From an uncultured Bacteroidales bacterium (GTDB taxonomy: Bacteria; Bacteroidota; Bacteroidia; Bacteroidales; WCHB1-69): a DNA stretch of 64,000 nucleotides. The position numbers and the translations under genes are program-made. The notes under the pieces were generated by a model. The model was given only the letters and a program-made list of their open reading frames with translations, was not told the origin of the DNA and searched no databases. Shown here in pieces: positions 1 through 8,597 of the stretch. How positions within the stretch are numbered: position 1 is the stretch's first letter; each line of letters opens with the position of its first letter. The DNA is taken from contig CAMKLG010000005.1 in NCBI GenBank assembly GCA_946413585.1, positions 18,272 to 82,271 of the forward strand, written 5' to 3'.

Positions 1-617
1 TCAGCGATTTCCCTTGTTAATAACCAACATACTTTTTCTCCGTGAGAATTTTCATAAAATCCACCATGTGAATGTATGTAAATGGAGCCGTAGTTAGTCA
101 AGTCAAATAAAGATTGTAGATTGCATTCATAGTACTGCTTAACAACCACATTAAAGTTTATATCACTGCAACCATCAAAAATATTTTGCAAATCTTCAGC
201 AAAATGGTTTCCAGACCACCAATCCCAAATTAAAACATTATAATTTGTAATCTGAACCTCATCGTTTATTCCCTTGGTATTAAATTTAATTGATTGGGAC
301 GTTCTTTTTTCTTGTTCTTCAGTTTCATCAATCAAAAGGATCACACTCGTGATACCTGATTTATATTTTATCACAATCTGGTCGAAATCTTGAACATAGG
401 CAGAAGCGACCTCTGGATATAATAAAAGTTGTTGAATACAATTGTTAATTATAGATTCCCCGCTTTGTCCGGGTACACTTAGGCTATTCAAAACATCTAT
501 GGCATTTTCCTGTATTTCGATAATTCTAGAAATCTCAATCTCATTTTGCTCTTTATGACATGAGAACAAAAACAAGAGTGAAAATGATGCCAACAATAAA
601 CAAGCTATTTTCCTCAT
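1..617 (-). CDS. Partial lipoprotein, possible caspase-like fold
   Basis: This is the first part of an exported lipoprotein; the 3' end lies outside the window and 205 codons are visible. Residues 1-20 form a lipoprotein signal peptide with lipobox LFSC, so Cys20 should be acylated. Residues ~124-185 resemble the start of a clan CD (caspase/CHAT-like) fold: a hydrophobic strand NYNVLIWD, a helix, and a second strand ending in a His-Gly dyad (YIHSHGG, His184). The catalytic Cys expected after that dyad would lie beyond the window edge, so activity cannot be judged. The start at 617 follows a good -7 promoter element. The lipoprotein call is firm; the peptidase-like call is an inference from a short motif. 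Confidence 0.6.
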   Translation of the reverse strand, partial: MRKIACLLLASFSLLFLFSCHKEQNEIEISRIIEIQENAIDVLNSLSVPGQSGESIINNCIQQLLLYPEVASAYVQDFDQIVIKYKSGITSVILLIDETEEQEKRTSQSIKFNTKGINDEVQITNYNVLIWDWWSGNHFAEDLQNIFDGCSDINFNVVVKQYYECNLQSLFDLTNYGSIYIHSHGGFYENSHGEKVCWLLTREIA

Positions 618-642
618 AATCAAAACAATTAATATTTCGCTG

Positions 643-650
643 CAAAATTA
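643..650 (-). promoter_or_regulatory. -7 element for the partial lipoprotein gene
   Basis: TAATTTTG on the minus strand fits the Bacteroidota -7 consensus TAnnTTTG. It lies 26 bases before the ATG at 617 and just after the terminator of the preceding gene. No clear -33 element is visible. Confidence 0.6.
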
Positions 651-651
651 C

Positions 652-682
652 AAAAAAAGCCGTCACGAATCACAACGGCTTT
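652..682 (-). terminator. Rho-independent terminator after the propeller gene
   Basis: An 8-bp inverted repeat (AAAGCCGT/ACGGCTTT, arms 656-663 and 675-682) is followed on the minus strand by a run of T. It ends transcription of the large minus-strand gene stopping at 772. Confidence 0.8.
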
Positions 683-771
683 CAAAAACTGATCCAACAA
701 CCGAAAAGGATGATGCTCTCGCCGTCATACAGATCGTCAATCTTGCGGTTATAGGCTTCGCTGTTGCGTTT

Positions 772-3738
772 TTAGCCTTTACGTAGTCTTTCCAGAGCAT
801 TGATTAAAAACACGTTGTCGCATAGGAAAACCGGTCTGGTTTCATACGGAGCGCCTTTGTAGGAACCCATTTCTTCGAAATCATTTAGCAGGTTTGTCTT
901 TTTCCTGTCGAAGTTTGTCCTAGACAGTTTGTCTTCATCGAAGAGAAGTGGATACAAGTATTGGGGCTTCATCAATTTGAGAATGATAATTTGTTCTTCT
1001 TTCTGCTTCTTTTGAAATTCCTTCATCAGGTCAACAGAATCTTCCGAATTCTCCGGTAATGATGGTTCGAGCAAAAGTAGAGCAGCTGCCCACATTTTCA
1101 AATAGATGGCACGAGTTTCCTCATCGCGGCGAGAACTGAATGAAATGGCCTCGTGGATTCTTTCAGAAAGCATGCTGATTTCTTCTCGGAAAATGGATAC
1201 ATATTTTGTGTTCAAATCGAACAGCTCCTGATGATATTGTATCACCCAGTTACGGAGGGCAAGTTGGTCCAATCGAATGGATGGCTCCCAAAGTTTCTCT
1301 TGAACAATTTTAGTACAATTTTGCATCTCATGGTAAAAATTATATTGGCTTATCTCCACTTTGTTAATCGTATCTACCAAGTTTCCCTTCAAGTACAGAA
1401 ACTTTTGATAATCACTGAACTTGTTAATGGATTCTGTCATGGAATAGTTTTGGATATTCCTTTCTTCTTTGAATAAATCATTTCCTAAAACATTTGTTCG
1501 AATGACTTCACGTCCTTTTTCGAATTGTTCTTTAGTATTGCGAAGTTCAGTGTTTTGCTTGTTGAGTACTACATTTTGTTTGTTGAGTCTGGTGTTTTGT
1601 TTGTTGAGCTTAGTGTTTTGCCTGTTGAGTTCGTCATTCTGACTGCAGAGCTCAGTGTTTTTGCTATCGAGTTCAGTATTCTGTTTGTTGAGTTCTTCGA
1701 TTTTTTTCTTTTTGCACAAACTCCAAATGGTGAGGGAAATAACAAGGAGAATCAGGATAATAGCGACGGGAACACCGATATTGACGACCGATTGCAAATG
1801 TTTTTTGATGAAGATCCCACATCTTACAAAGAAAGGTTCTTTCAATTTGATTGGCACCAGTGGTGTTTCATCGTTGATACCCCAATTAAACTGCACAAGT
1901 CCAAGACTGGATCCAGCCGTAATTTCATTATCGCGAATGTGAATGGCATCGGGGTAGAAGAGTATGTCGGGATAAAGGGTATCGATAAGTGAGATTCGTG
2001 AGCCGTTCTGTGCAAATACATACAGCCCACCAATTTGTGAAACACCTACAATATAGATTTTGTCCTGATAAGTCAGTGGATGGATTCGGTTAATATAAAG
2101 GTTGTGAATGTTTTCGATGCTGTCATAATGGACTTCCTTGCCATGACTGTCCACGCCAAGACTATCTACATAGAGTGCCATCGGGGTAAGAACGAACATC
2201 TTTTTTATGTTTTTGCAAGGTAAAATATCCATGATGTTTGTACGATGGGGGAATAAGGTGTCAACAAACATCTTTTGTTTAAGATCTCTGACAATACATC
2301 CGTCGTTCAGCGTTCCGATATATAAAATGTCACTATCTGGTTGTGCAAAGCATTGTACGGAAAGCAGGGTGGAGTCGTATGTAAGGCTTTTGGTGTCCAA
2401 CAGGCCTGATTGTACAGTACTATACGCGTAACCGTTTCTAAAAGCGAGGAAGAGACGTTGTTTGGCTGAAGAATCCCAGTACATGCGTGTGATTTTGGTT
2501 TGGCTGAATTTGTCTGGACATAAGCTTCTCAAAGACTTTTCTTTGTGGCCATCGGCTAGAAAGAAGACGTCACCACCAGACCGTACGCATAGTTTGTTTT
2601 GCAGGAAATAAGCCTGGTTGATTTCATTTTTAATAGTTTCTGGATCGACTATATTTTTTCTTTTGTATTGCCATTTGTCAATTTGGGAATAGACCCCGTT
2701 TTGATCGCTTATGGTAAAGAGCGAGTTATGGTTTTCGGCAATGGCAGTAATATGTTTCTCTTGAGGCAGATGGTTCGGAATCTGACAAAGCGAAGAACCT
2801 GAAATAAAATAGGCAGAGCCTGTCTTTGCGATGATGTTGGCAGTAGGGGTATATTGTTCATTGGCTAGAGTGAGCTGGTACACAGTCAGGGAATCCGGGT
2901 TAAGATCATTTCCCATCAGGATGCGGTCGTCAGTCATCAGGAGAAAACGATGATCAGACGATGGGTCTTTCAGGCAGGAATGAACCCCTAAACTGTTTTC
3001 GTAGCTTGGCATTCCCTTGCAAACAAGGCTATCCTTGCGGATGATGATTAGTTTTTCTGTCGAACCAAATGTGCCAACGTAAAGATTTTGGATTTTATCA
3101 GGGTAGGTGTCGATACGTAGCAGAGAGTCTGATCCATTCTTGTCATTGAAAAATATGACGTGAATTAGTTTATCATAACTTGCATACAGGGTGTCACCGA
3201 TACGTTGGATGGCAGAAATCTTGTAGTCTGGCTGTACAACAGAAGGATATAGGGCTTGTAGCGAGTCTGGATGGAGCAAGTCGAGTTTTGCCAGTCCATT
3301 AGAAGTGGCGCAGATCAGCCAGTTGCCCTCACGTTCCACTTTGTAAACGGAGTAAAGGTGACCCTTAGAACCAAAAGTCAAGGAGATTGGTTTGGAAAAA
3401 TGGTTGTCTTTGAAAATTTTGAGTCCCTCGTTCCTCACCCCGACGAAAGTGACAGGAGTGCCTTGGGGAAATGAATCTTGTCGCACAAAGTACACACGAT
3501 CATCACCCACTTTCTCCTGCTTGGATGTGGCATCACTCGTATTGAAAAAGATGACTTTCCCGTTTTCCGTCCCAAGAAGGAGCGTGTCTCCTGAACCGAA
3601 ATCCAGTGAAGTCAAAATGTCATTGAAATGATATTCGGAGAATGAGGAGAAAGGGGTTGGTTCTGCTGTTTTGGAGCAGGCACCCAATAAGGCTGCAAGA
3701 CTTCCCAAAAGGAAAAACAATAGACTTCTCTTCTTCAT
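772..3738 (-). CDS. Lipoprotein/transmembrane sensor-like protein with heptad coiled coil
   Basis: No named family is recognised; 988 residues. Residues 1-21 are a lipoprotein signal peptide (LGAC, Cys21). Residues ~25-640 are beta-rich and read like irregular propeller blades with recurring short D/S-L-x-V-type strands. A single membrane helix lies at ~652-675, followed by Lys-rich residues. Residues ~680-733 form a coiled coil of at least seven near-identical heptads (NKQNTEL type). An unknown, mostly helical domain fills ~735-988. Lipidation plus a membrane span would place the first half in the periplasm and the coiled coil and C-terminus in the cytoplasm, as in propeller-type sensor kinases, but no histidine kinase motif is present. 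The ATG at 3738 was chosen because an upstream in-frame Met at 3813 lies before the promoter. Confidence 0.7.
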   Translation of the reverse strand: MKKRSLLFFLLGSLAALLGACSKTAEPTPFSSFSEYHFNDILTSLDFGSGDTLLLGTENGKVIFFNTSDATSKQEKVGDDRVYFVRQDSFPQGTPVTFVGVRNEGLKIFKDNHFSKPISLTFGSKGHLYSVYKVEREGNWLICATSNGLAKLDLLHPDSLQALYPSVVQPDYKISAIQRIGDTLYASYDKLIHVIFFNDKNGSDSLLRIDTYPDKIQNLYVGTFGSTEKLIIIRKDSLVCKGMPSYENSLGVHSCLKDPSSDHRFLLMTDDRILMGNDLNPDSLTVYQLTLANEQYTPTANIIAKTGSAYFISGSSLCQIPNHLPQEKHITAIAENHNSLFTISDQNGVYSQIDKWQYKRKNIVDPETIKNEINQAYFLQNKLCVRSGGDVFFLADGHKEKSLRSLCPDKFSQTKITRMYWDSSAKQRLFLAFRNGYAYSTVQSGLLDTKSLTYDSTLLSVQCFAQPDSDILYIGTLNDGCIVRDLKQKMFVDTLFPHRTNIMDILPCKNIKKMFVLTPMALYVDSLGVDSHGKEVHYDSIENIHNLYINRIHPLTYQDKIYIVGVSQIGGLYVFAQNGSRISLIDTLYPDILFYPDAIHIRDNEITAGSSLGLVQFNWGINDETPLVPIKLKEPFFVRCGIFIKKHLQSVVNIGVPVAIILILLVISLTIWSLCKKKKIEELNKQNTELDSKNTELCSQNDELNRQNTKLNKQNTRLNKQNVVLNKQNTELRNTKEQFEKGREVIRTNVLGNDLFKEERNIQNYSMTESINKFSDYQKFLYLKGNLVDTINKVEISQYNFYHEMQNCTKIVQEKLWEPSIRLDQLALRNWVIQYHQELFDLNTKYVSIFREEISMLSERIHEAISFSSRRDEETRAIYLKMWAAALLLLEPSLPENSEDSVDLMKEFQKKQKEEQIIILKLMKPQYLYPLLFDEDKLSRTNFDRKKTNLLNDFEEMGSYKGAPYETRPVFLCDNVFLINALERLRKG

Positions 3739-3760
3739 ATTACATTGTTTTATAACGTTG

Positions 3761-3768
3761 CAAAAATA
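3761..3768 (-). promoter_or_regulatory. -7 element for the sensor-like protein gene
   Basis: TATTTTTG on the minus strand lies 23 bases before the ATG at 3738. It shows that the longer reading frame beginning at 3813 cannot be the translated form. Confidence 0.6.
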
Positions 3769-3928
3769 CGTTTTTTTCAAGTATGAATCATAAGTATAGT
3801 GTTTTTTAAACACTATACTTATATGGGAGTAACATGATGATTACCAATATTTTATATTAACATCGCACTTTCTGATTTTTGTGTAAGAAAAAAATCAATG
3901 AACTGAGTGAAGAGTCAAAAACAGGACC

Positions 3929-3957
3929 TTTGAAGATAGTGGGATGACGTATCTTTG
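3929..3957 (+). promoter_or_regulatory. Full Bacteroidota promoter for the DUF805-kinase cluster
   Basis: TTTG at 3929-3932 and TATCTTTG at 3950-3957 are separated by 17 bases, the expected spacing of the -33 and -7 elements. The leader to the ATG at 4024 is about 60 bases. This is the only clear promoter seen before 9901 on the plus strand, so the genes from 4024 onward may share a transcript. Confidence 0.8.
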
Positions 3958-4023
3958 TTCCATCAAATTCAATGAAATTCTATTGTAGTAAAAAGAATCA
4001 CTTAACCCCTAAAATTAATAAAT

Positions 4024-4617
4024 ATGAAAGCACGTAAAATTTTTCAGTTCTTATTTGGTTTCCGCGGGCGCATGACCCGTAAACCTTTTTGGATCGCCTA
4101 CGTGGCAGATCAAATTCTTTTAGCCCTTTCGGTGATGTTATTTATCGAATTGTTATTTCTCGACGATAGGCCAGACTATTGGAGCGAGTCAATCCATTGG
4201 CTGTCAATAGTTGGTGTTGTGCTCCTTTGTATTATAACGTTAGTTGCACTCATCAGCGGGCTGGCATTCATTTCACGTCGGCTACATGATTCTGGAAGAG
4301 GGTTCGGAGGTTTCGTCGCTCTCTGCTTCGTAGGATGCGTGTGTAACCTTATCCCTTTATTGGGACCAATTATCTCCTTAGGTCTTTCCATCTACGTCTT
4401 TATCCTTCTTTGCCAACCCACAGATTTTGAAGATGAGACTTATGGACCTGCTCCGAAACGGGATGTTGTATCGGAAGAGAGCACCATGACCGAAGAAGAA
4501 CAGTGTCGTCTCGAAGAGTATAATCTCACCCATCTCAATGGTATCCTGTTGGAACCAGCAGAGGAAAACGATCAGACTCTATTCGAAGAGGCAGATCCTG
4601 ATTGGTCATTAAACTAA
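4024..4617 (+). CDS. DUF805 family inner-membrane protein
   Basis: This is a 197-residue membrane protein of the DUF805 (YhaH-like) family, whose function is unknown. The family signature is clear: the N-terminal FRGRMTRKPFW motif, about four hydrophobic segments (~25-45, ~58-82, ~95-115, ~118-135), the central SRRLHDSGRG motif before the third segment, and the closing DxxYGPAP motif. Unlike short family members it carries an acidic tail of about 50 residues after the last membrane segment, which could be a cytoplasmic docking region. It is the first gene of the cluster leading to the kinase-like/AAA+ gene. DUF805 proteins are common and this one may act independently of its neighbours. Confidence 0.85.
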   Translation: MKARKIFQFLFGFRGRMTRKPFWIAYVADQILLALSVMLFIELLFLDDRPDYWSESIHWLSIVGVVLLCIITLVALISGLAFISRRLHDSGRGFGGFVALCFVGCVCNLIPLLGPIISLGLSIYVFILLCQPTDFEDETYGPAPKRDVVSEESTMTEEEQCRLEEYNLTHLNGILLEPAEENDQTLFEEADPDWSLN

Positions 4618-4676
4618 ATTTCAGCGTCAGTAAAAAAACAATCATTAATCAATTCAATTAAAAAAATCATATAGTC

Positions 4677-4982
4677 ATGAAAATATCTACTATATTTCTG
4701 ATTTCTTTAGCTTTTTGGGGATGCACATTCTTGTTGAATTATCTGCTTGATAAATTTAACGAAAAAAGAACCGAACAACATTTTCGTTTTTCCTTTTTTG
4801 TTTTCTTCTCCATCGTTATCATTGTTATCATCGCTCTTCATGCGCATAAGGAAAATAGAGAACGACACGAGGAAGAATTCTTATACCAAACCGAAACAGT
4901 TTCTACAAAAACCGACAATGCTGTTTTGGGAGACAGCATGAATCTGTCAGCATCCGACAAGAACAATCCCTATTATGAATAA
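4677..4982 (+). CDS. Small two-helix membrane protein, unknown
   Basis: This is a 101-residue protein with two predicted membrane helices (~5-22 and ~40-56) separated by a charged loop, and a polar acidic C-terminal tail ending in NNPYYE. It matches no family I recognise. It lies 59 bases after the DUF805 gene on the same strand with no terminator between them, so co-transcription is likely. A related ending (APENPYF) occurs in the small membrane protein at 8315-8596 of the same cluster, which hints that the two may be distant paralogues or share a binding partner. Confidence 0.6.
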   Translation: MKISTIFLISLAFWGCTFLLNYLLDKFNEKRTEQHFRFSFFVFFSIVIIVIIALHAHKENRERHEEEFLYQTETVSTKTDNAVLGDSMNLSASDKNNPYYE

Positions 4983-5102
4983 AGATTGAACATCAAATGT
5001 ATCAAATAAACAATTTCATCACAAAAAACCAATTTTATGAAAAAATCAAACAATCCAGCCCAAAACAACAAACCCAATTATTCATCAAAAAAATTAACCG
5101 TT

Positions 5103-6464
5103 ATGAAAAACTTAAAACTTTTATCGAAACTTGCGGGAATCATCCTGCTTCTTGTGGTCACGGTGCAGATTGCAACGGCCGGTAATCCTCAAACCCCATA
5201 CCAACAACTGCAAAACATACTGGATGAGTATGGCATTGAAAAATACGCAGTTACCGACGAACTGACGGGTAGAGAAGTAGAATACATTTCTATTGATGTT
5301 GCCATACGATTCAAAGTGCCGGAAAGTGTGGTGACTAGTGCGACAACAATAGGCGAAATGCTTACGAACATCCTAACGTATCAGTATGCCGAAAAAAAAG
5401 GCGAAGAATGGGAGTGGAAGAAAATACAGTATAGTAGTAACTCTATTGATTACGATTGGTTTTTGCGTTTATATCCGAAATCCAAGCACAGCGAGGAGGC
5501 TATATCAAAATATATGGTGACACGACTGCACGAAGTGTACATCAGCCTTGCAGAAGCGGAATCTGTTGACGAAGTTTGTGATAACTTCTTTTATCTGCAC
5601 ACAATGTACTCTAACTATTACGACAGATTTATTCGCAAACACAAATGTGGCGGGTGTGGTATTTCTTATATTGATTACGAAGGATTTTCCATTATTAACC
5701 CAGAAGAGTGGGCTGATGTTTTTAGAGAAACATCTCAAATGAAGGCTGAACAACAGCGTGACTGGAAAGCCGTGATCCGTGAAAACACACATGATGCCTA
5801 TTTTGATTACTGTTTGAGATATCCCCAATGTGTTACTGTTGACACAGCAATTGAAAGAATAAAGAGATTCGAACAGACAGAGTGGGATAAAGCATTGGAA
5901 ATTGACAATAGAGATGCTTGCGAAATGTTTGTCAAGCAGTTTCCGAAGGGCTATTACAGCATTGCTGCTTATCGCAAAATTGTGAGCTCTCATCTTGACA
6001 CCACTTCTACCGGTGCAGTGGAAGACTTGCTAACGCAACAATGCCAATACGGCCGTCAGTATTTTTCACTATTATGCATTGGAAATATCTTCAAGAAGGA
6101 CAAACACTATACTGTCACACTATCTGGAGATCTCGGATACAGGCTGGAAATAGGGCCTGGCGAAATTAAATGGCAAGAGGTGCTGAACGGAGACTATCTA
6201 ATGCTTGTTGAAGCAGAGGGTGAGGAACCGTGGTGGGGAGAAATATCGTGCTATGGCTATATCTATGTTGCAACATGGTATGTAAAAAACGAATACCATG
6301 CATATTCTAACTTCAACACGCACCGACTCACAAACTTATATGATGATCCTTACGAGACAGAAACGTTTTTTACCAATGTTTCCGCCACCAATGATCCCCA
6401 AATAGACCGAATGGCCGCAAAGCGATTTGTCAAAGCAATTGAAGAACAATGCGAAGATTATTAG
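5103..6464 (+). CDS. Secreted repeat protein, unknown function
   Basis: The protein has 453 residues and starts with a clear Sec signal peptide (residues 1-26, cleavage near ATA-G). The centre (~140-320) contains repeated helical units of about 40-55 residues with the pattern DW-x-A-x(n)-N-x(n)-Y-x(n)-YP-x(n)-A, resembling TPR or Sel1-like repeats found beside Bacteroidota surface proteins. A Cys-rich insert (HKCGGCG) lies at ~180. The last ~130 residues are rich in Trp, Tyr and beta strands. An in-frame ATG at 5037 would add 22 polar residues in front of the signal peptide; 5103 gives the canonical signal and was preferred. It is probably periplasmic or surface-exposed and is encoded between the membrane proteins and the kinase-like/AAA+ gene. 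Confidence 0.6.
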   Translation: MKNLKLLSKLAGIILLLVVTVQIATAGNPQTPYQQLQNILDEYGIEKYAVTDELTGREVEYISIDVAIRFKVPESVVTSATTIGEMLTNILTYQYAEKKGEEWEWKKIQYSSNSIDYDWFLRLYPKSKHSEEAISKYMVTRLHEVYISLAEAESVDEVCDNFFYLHTMYSNYYDRFIRKHKCGGCGISYIDYEGFSIINPEEWADVFRETSQMKAEQQRDWKAVIRENTHDAYFDYCLRYPQCVTVDTAIERIKRFEQTEWDKALEIDNRDACEMFVKQFPKGYYSIAAYRKIVSSHLDTTSTGAVEDLLTQQCQYGRQYFSLLCIGNIFKKDKHYTVTLSGDLGYRLEIGPGEIKWQEVLNGDYLMLVEAEGEEPWWGEISCYGYIYVATWYVKNEYHAYSNFNTHRLTNLYDDPYETETFFTNVSATNDPQIDRMAAKRFVKAIEEQCEDY

Positions 6465-6506
6465 TCATCATTATGATTCAAACCAGAAAAGAAAGGAGGC
6501 CTGAAA

Positions 6507-8294
6507 ATGATATCCAAAGGCACAAACATTTGCGGTTACACCGTCATGTCCGAACTTGAGGATGGCTATTATTACGATTGCTATCAAGTGAAAGACAAAA
6601 AGGGGACACTCTTCAACCTCAAACTCATTGACCTGGATTTGGCACCACCATCGCAGTTGTTGGAGAATGACATGTTGAAGGAGATGGTGATTGTAGAAGG
6701 AATTCACCATCCGAATATCATCAACTTCTGCGACCAAGGTTTCTTCAAGAAGGGCCGTGATCAATACGGGTACATTGTAACGGAGTCGTTCCATGGATTT
6801 CCCTTGTCAGAGTTTATAAAGGAGGAATATTGTTTTAGTGATAGAGAGATCTGTCTGATAGTCCAAAAGACACTCAGTGCACTCCACTATCTACACATAC
6901 AGGGAATAATCCACAACAATTTGAATTCTAACAAGATACTCCTCCCTGTTGGTTGCAACAAGTGTGAGCATCTGAAACTGATTGATTTTGGATTTGCCAG
7001 AATGGATGTGGATTATAAAGACAGTTTTTCTCTTATCGGGCGTGACAGTTACCTGTTGCTGTCTCCAGAACAGCTCTCTGGTCGTGGATGCATACAGTCC
7101 GATATCTACAGCGTTGGGCTGATCCTGTATGAGCTTCTTTACAGAAAATTACCCTGGGACATCGAGTGTGATGAATTTTCGTCACCCGAAACAGTGTTGG
7201 AACTGTTCAAGAATCGCGTAACTCCAATACCATTCCCAAAGCGAAACGGAGCAGAACTTGATGAACGGATAAAAGGAATTATCCAGATAGCCCTTCGAAA
7301 CGATGTGCAATGCCGTTATGAAGCAGCGATAGACATGTTCGCAGAATTAAACAACATTCTCCATAACAACATTCAGGACTTTTTCGATGACAATCTGTTC
7401 AATGATGTTTTCGAAGAAGAGGAACAGGAATGTCGTAAAGAAGATATGAAGTCGGCAAACCAACATGGCAATGGGTTTGCCGACGTGGCCGGACTGGAAG
7501 ACGTAAAGGAAATGCTCCAGAGGTCAATAATCCAAATCTTGAAAGATCGGAATCGGGCACAACGGTACAGAATATCCATCCCCAACGGCATTCTGCTGTA
7601 CGGGCCTCCTGGATGTGGCAAAAGTTTTATTGCCGAGAAATTTGCCGAGGAGGCCGGGTACCATTACATGTACTTCAAATCTTCAGATATATCCAGTATC
7701 TTCCTGCACGGCACGCAAGGAAAAATAGGGAAACTCTTTGAAGAAGCGAGAGAGAAAGCTCCAACGATCATCTGTTTTGACGAGTTCGACGCTATGGTGC
7801 CTTCTCGTGACAATATTTACGCCCAATACCAAGCTGGAGAAGTGAACGAGTTCCTTTCCCAACTCAACAACTGCGGGAAAGACAACATCTTCGTCATAGC
7901 TTCCTCCAACAAGCCGGAACTGATAGACAGTGCTATTTTGAGGCGGGGACGTATTGACAAAATGTTCTATATTCCACCTCCTGATCAGAATACGCGAAAA
8001 AAGCTGTTTGAAATTTATTTGAAAGGCAGGCCTTGTTCTCGCGACATCAACTATGAGAAGCTTGCCAATTGTAGCGAATATTATGTGGCCAGCGACATTG
8101 CCTTTTTGGTAAATGAGGCCGCCATATGTGCTTCCGAGGCGAATGAAGTGATCTCGCAGCCCCTCCTTGAGGACATCATTGTTGCCAACAAACCTTCTCT
8201 CTCCAAGGCCATTCTTGAACAATACGAGAAAACGAGAAGATCTTTTGAAGGGAACATCTCTTTCAATACCGCTATCGGTTTTCATGTTTTTTAA
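6507..8294 (+). CDS. Protein pseudokinase-AAA+ ATPase fusion
   Basis: A 595-residue cytoplasmic protein with two domains. Residues ~8-285 follow a eukaryotic-type protein kinase fold: the VAIK-type Lys39 (FNLKLI), a DFG motif at 160-162, SPE at 186-188 and the SDIYSVGLILYELL helix. The glycine-rich loop is missing, and the HRD motif reads His136-Asn-Asn, so the catalytic Asp is Asn; it is probably a pseudokinase. An acidic linker (~290-315) leads to an FtsH/Cdc48-type AAA+ domain beginning FADVAGLEDVK at 324. That domain has Walker A GPPGCGKS (366-373), Walker B with Asp425-Glu426, sensor-1 Asn468 and arginine-finger candidates Arg479/Arg482 (RRGRID), all intact. ATP hydrolysis is therefore expected, with the pseudokinase possibly acting as a substrate- or ligand-sensing module. 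No protease domain is attached. Confidence 0.85.
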   Translation: MISKGTNICGYTVMSELEDGYYYDCYQVKDKKGTLFNLKLIDLDLAPPSQLLENDMLKEMVIVEGIHHPNIINFCDQGFFKKGRDQYGYIVTESFHGFPLSEFIKEEYCFSDREICLIVQKTLSALHYLHIQGIIHNNLNSNKILLPVGCNKCEHLKLIDFGFARMDVDYKDSFSLIGRDSYLLLSPEQLSGRGCIQSDIYSVGLILYELLYRKLPWDIECDEFSSPETVLELFKNRVTPIPFPKRNGAELDERIKGIIQIALRNDVQCRYEAAIDMFAELNNILHNNIQDFFDDNLFNDVFEEEEQECRKEDMKSANQHGNGFADVAGLEDVKEMLQRSIIQILKDRNRAQRYRISIPNGILLYGPPGCGKSFIAEKFAEEAGYHYMYFKSSDISSIFLHGTQGKIGKLFEEAREKAPTIICFDEFDAMVPSRDNIYAQYQAGEVNEFLSQLNNCGKDNIFVIASSNKPELIDSAILRRGRIDKMFYIPPPDQNTRKKLFEIYLKGRPCSRDINYEKLANCSEYYVASDIAFLVNEAAICASEANEVISQPLLEDIIVANKPSLSKAILEQYEKTRRSFEGNISFNTAIGFHVF

Positions 8295-8314
8295 TCATTT
8301 AAATACAGATCATT

Positions 8315-8596
8315 ATGGATAATTTATTAGAAACAAACTTTTATCTTTTTATTAGTGTTATCTACATCATTGTTTTATCTATTGTGGGTGTTTTTTTCGG
8401 ATTGATGGCTTTCTTAGAAAATCGTAGTGAAGGGGAAACCATCACGTTCAAGGAATCTATCGTAATAGTGCTTAAAGGATTGTCCATTATAATATTGGTA
8501 GGTTTCGTGTTAGGAACGATAACCTATTTTGGTTCGAATCTATTATGCGATATGGGGCTTGATGCTTCAAATGCTCCTGAAAATCCTTATTTTTAG
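8315..8596 (+). CDS. Small two-helix membrane protein, unknown
   Basis: A 93-residue protein with two hydrophobic helices (~9-33 and ~49-73) and a short polar end. No family is recognised. It begins 20 bases after the kinase-like/AAA+ gene and ends 1 base before the next start, so the three are very probably translated from one message. The tight packing suggests it is a membrane partner or anchor for the ATPase, which has no membrane segment of its own. Confidence 0.6.
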   Translation: MDNLLETNFYLFISVIYIIVLSIVGVFFGLMAFLENRSEGETITFKESIVIVLKGLSIIILVGFVLGTITYFGSNLLCDMGLDASNAPENPYF

Positions 8597-8597
8597 C

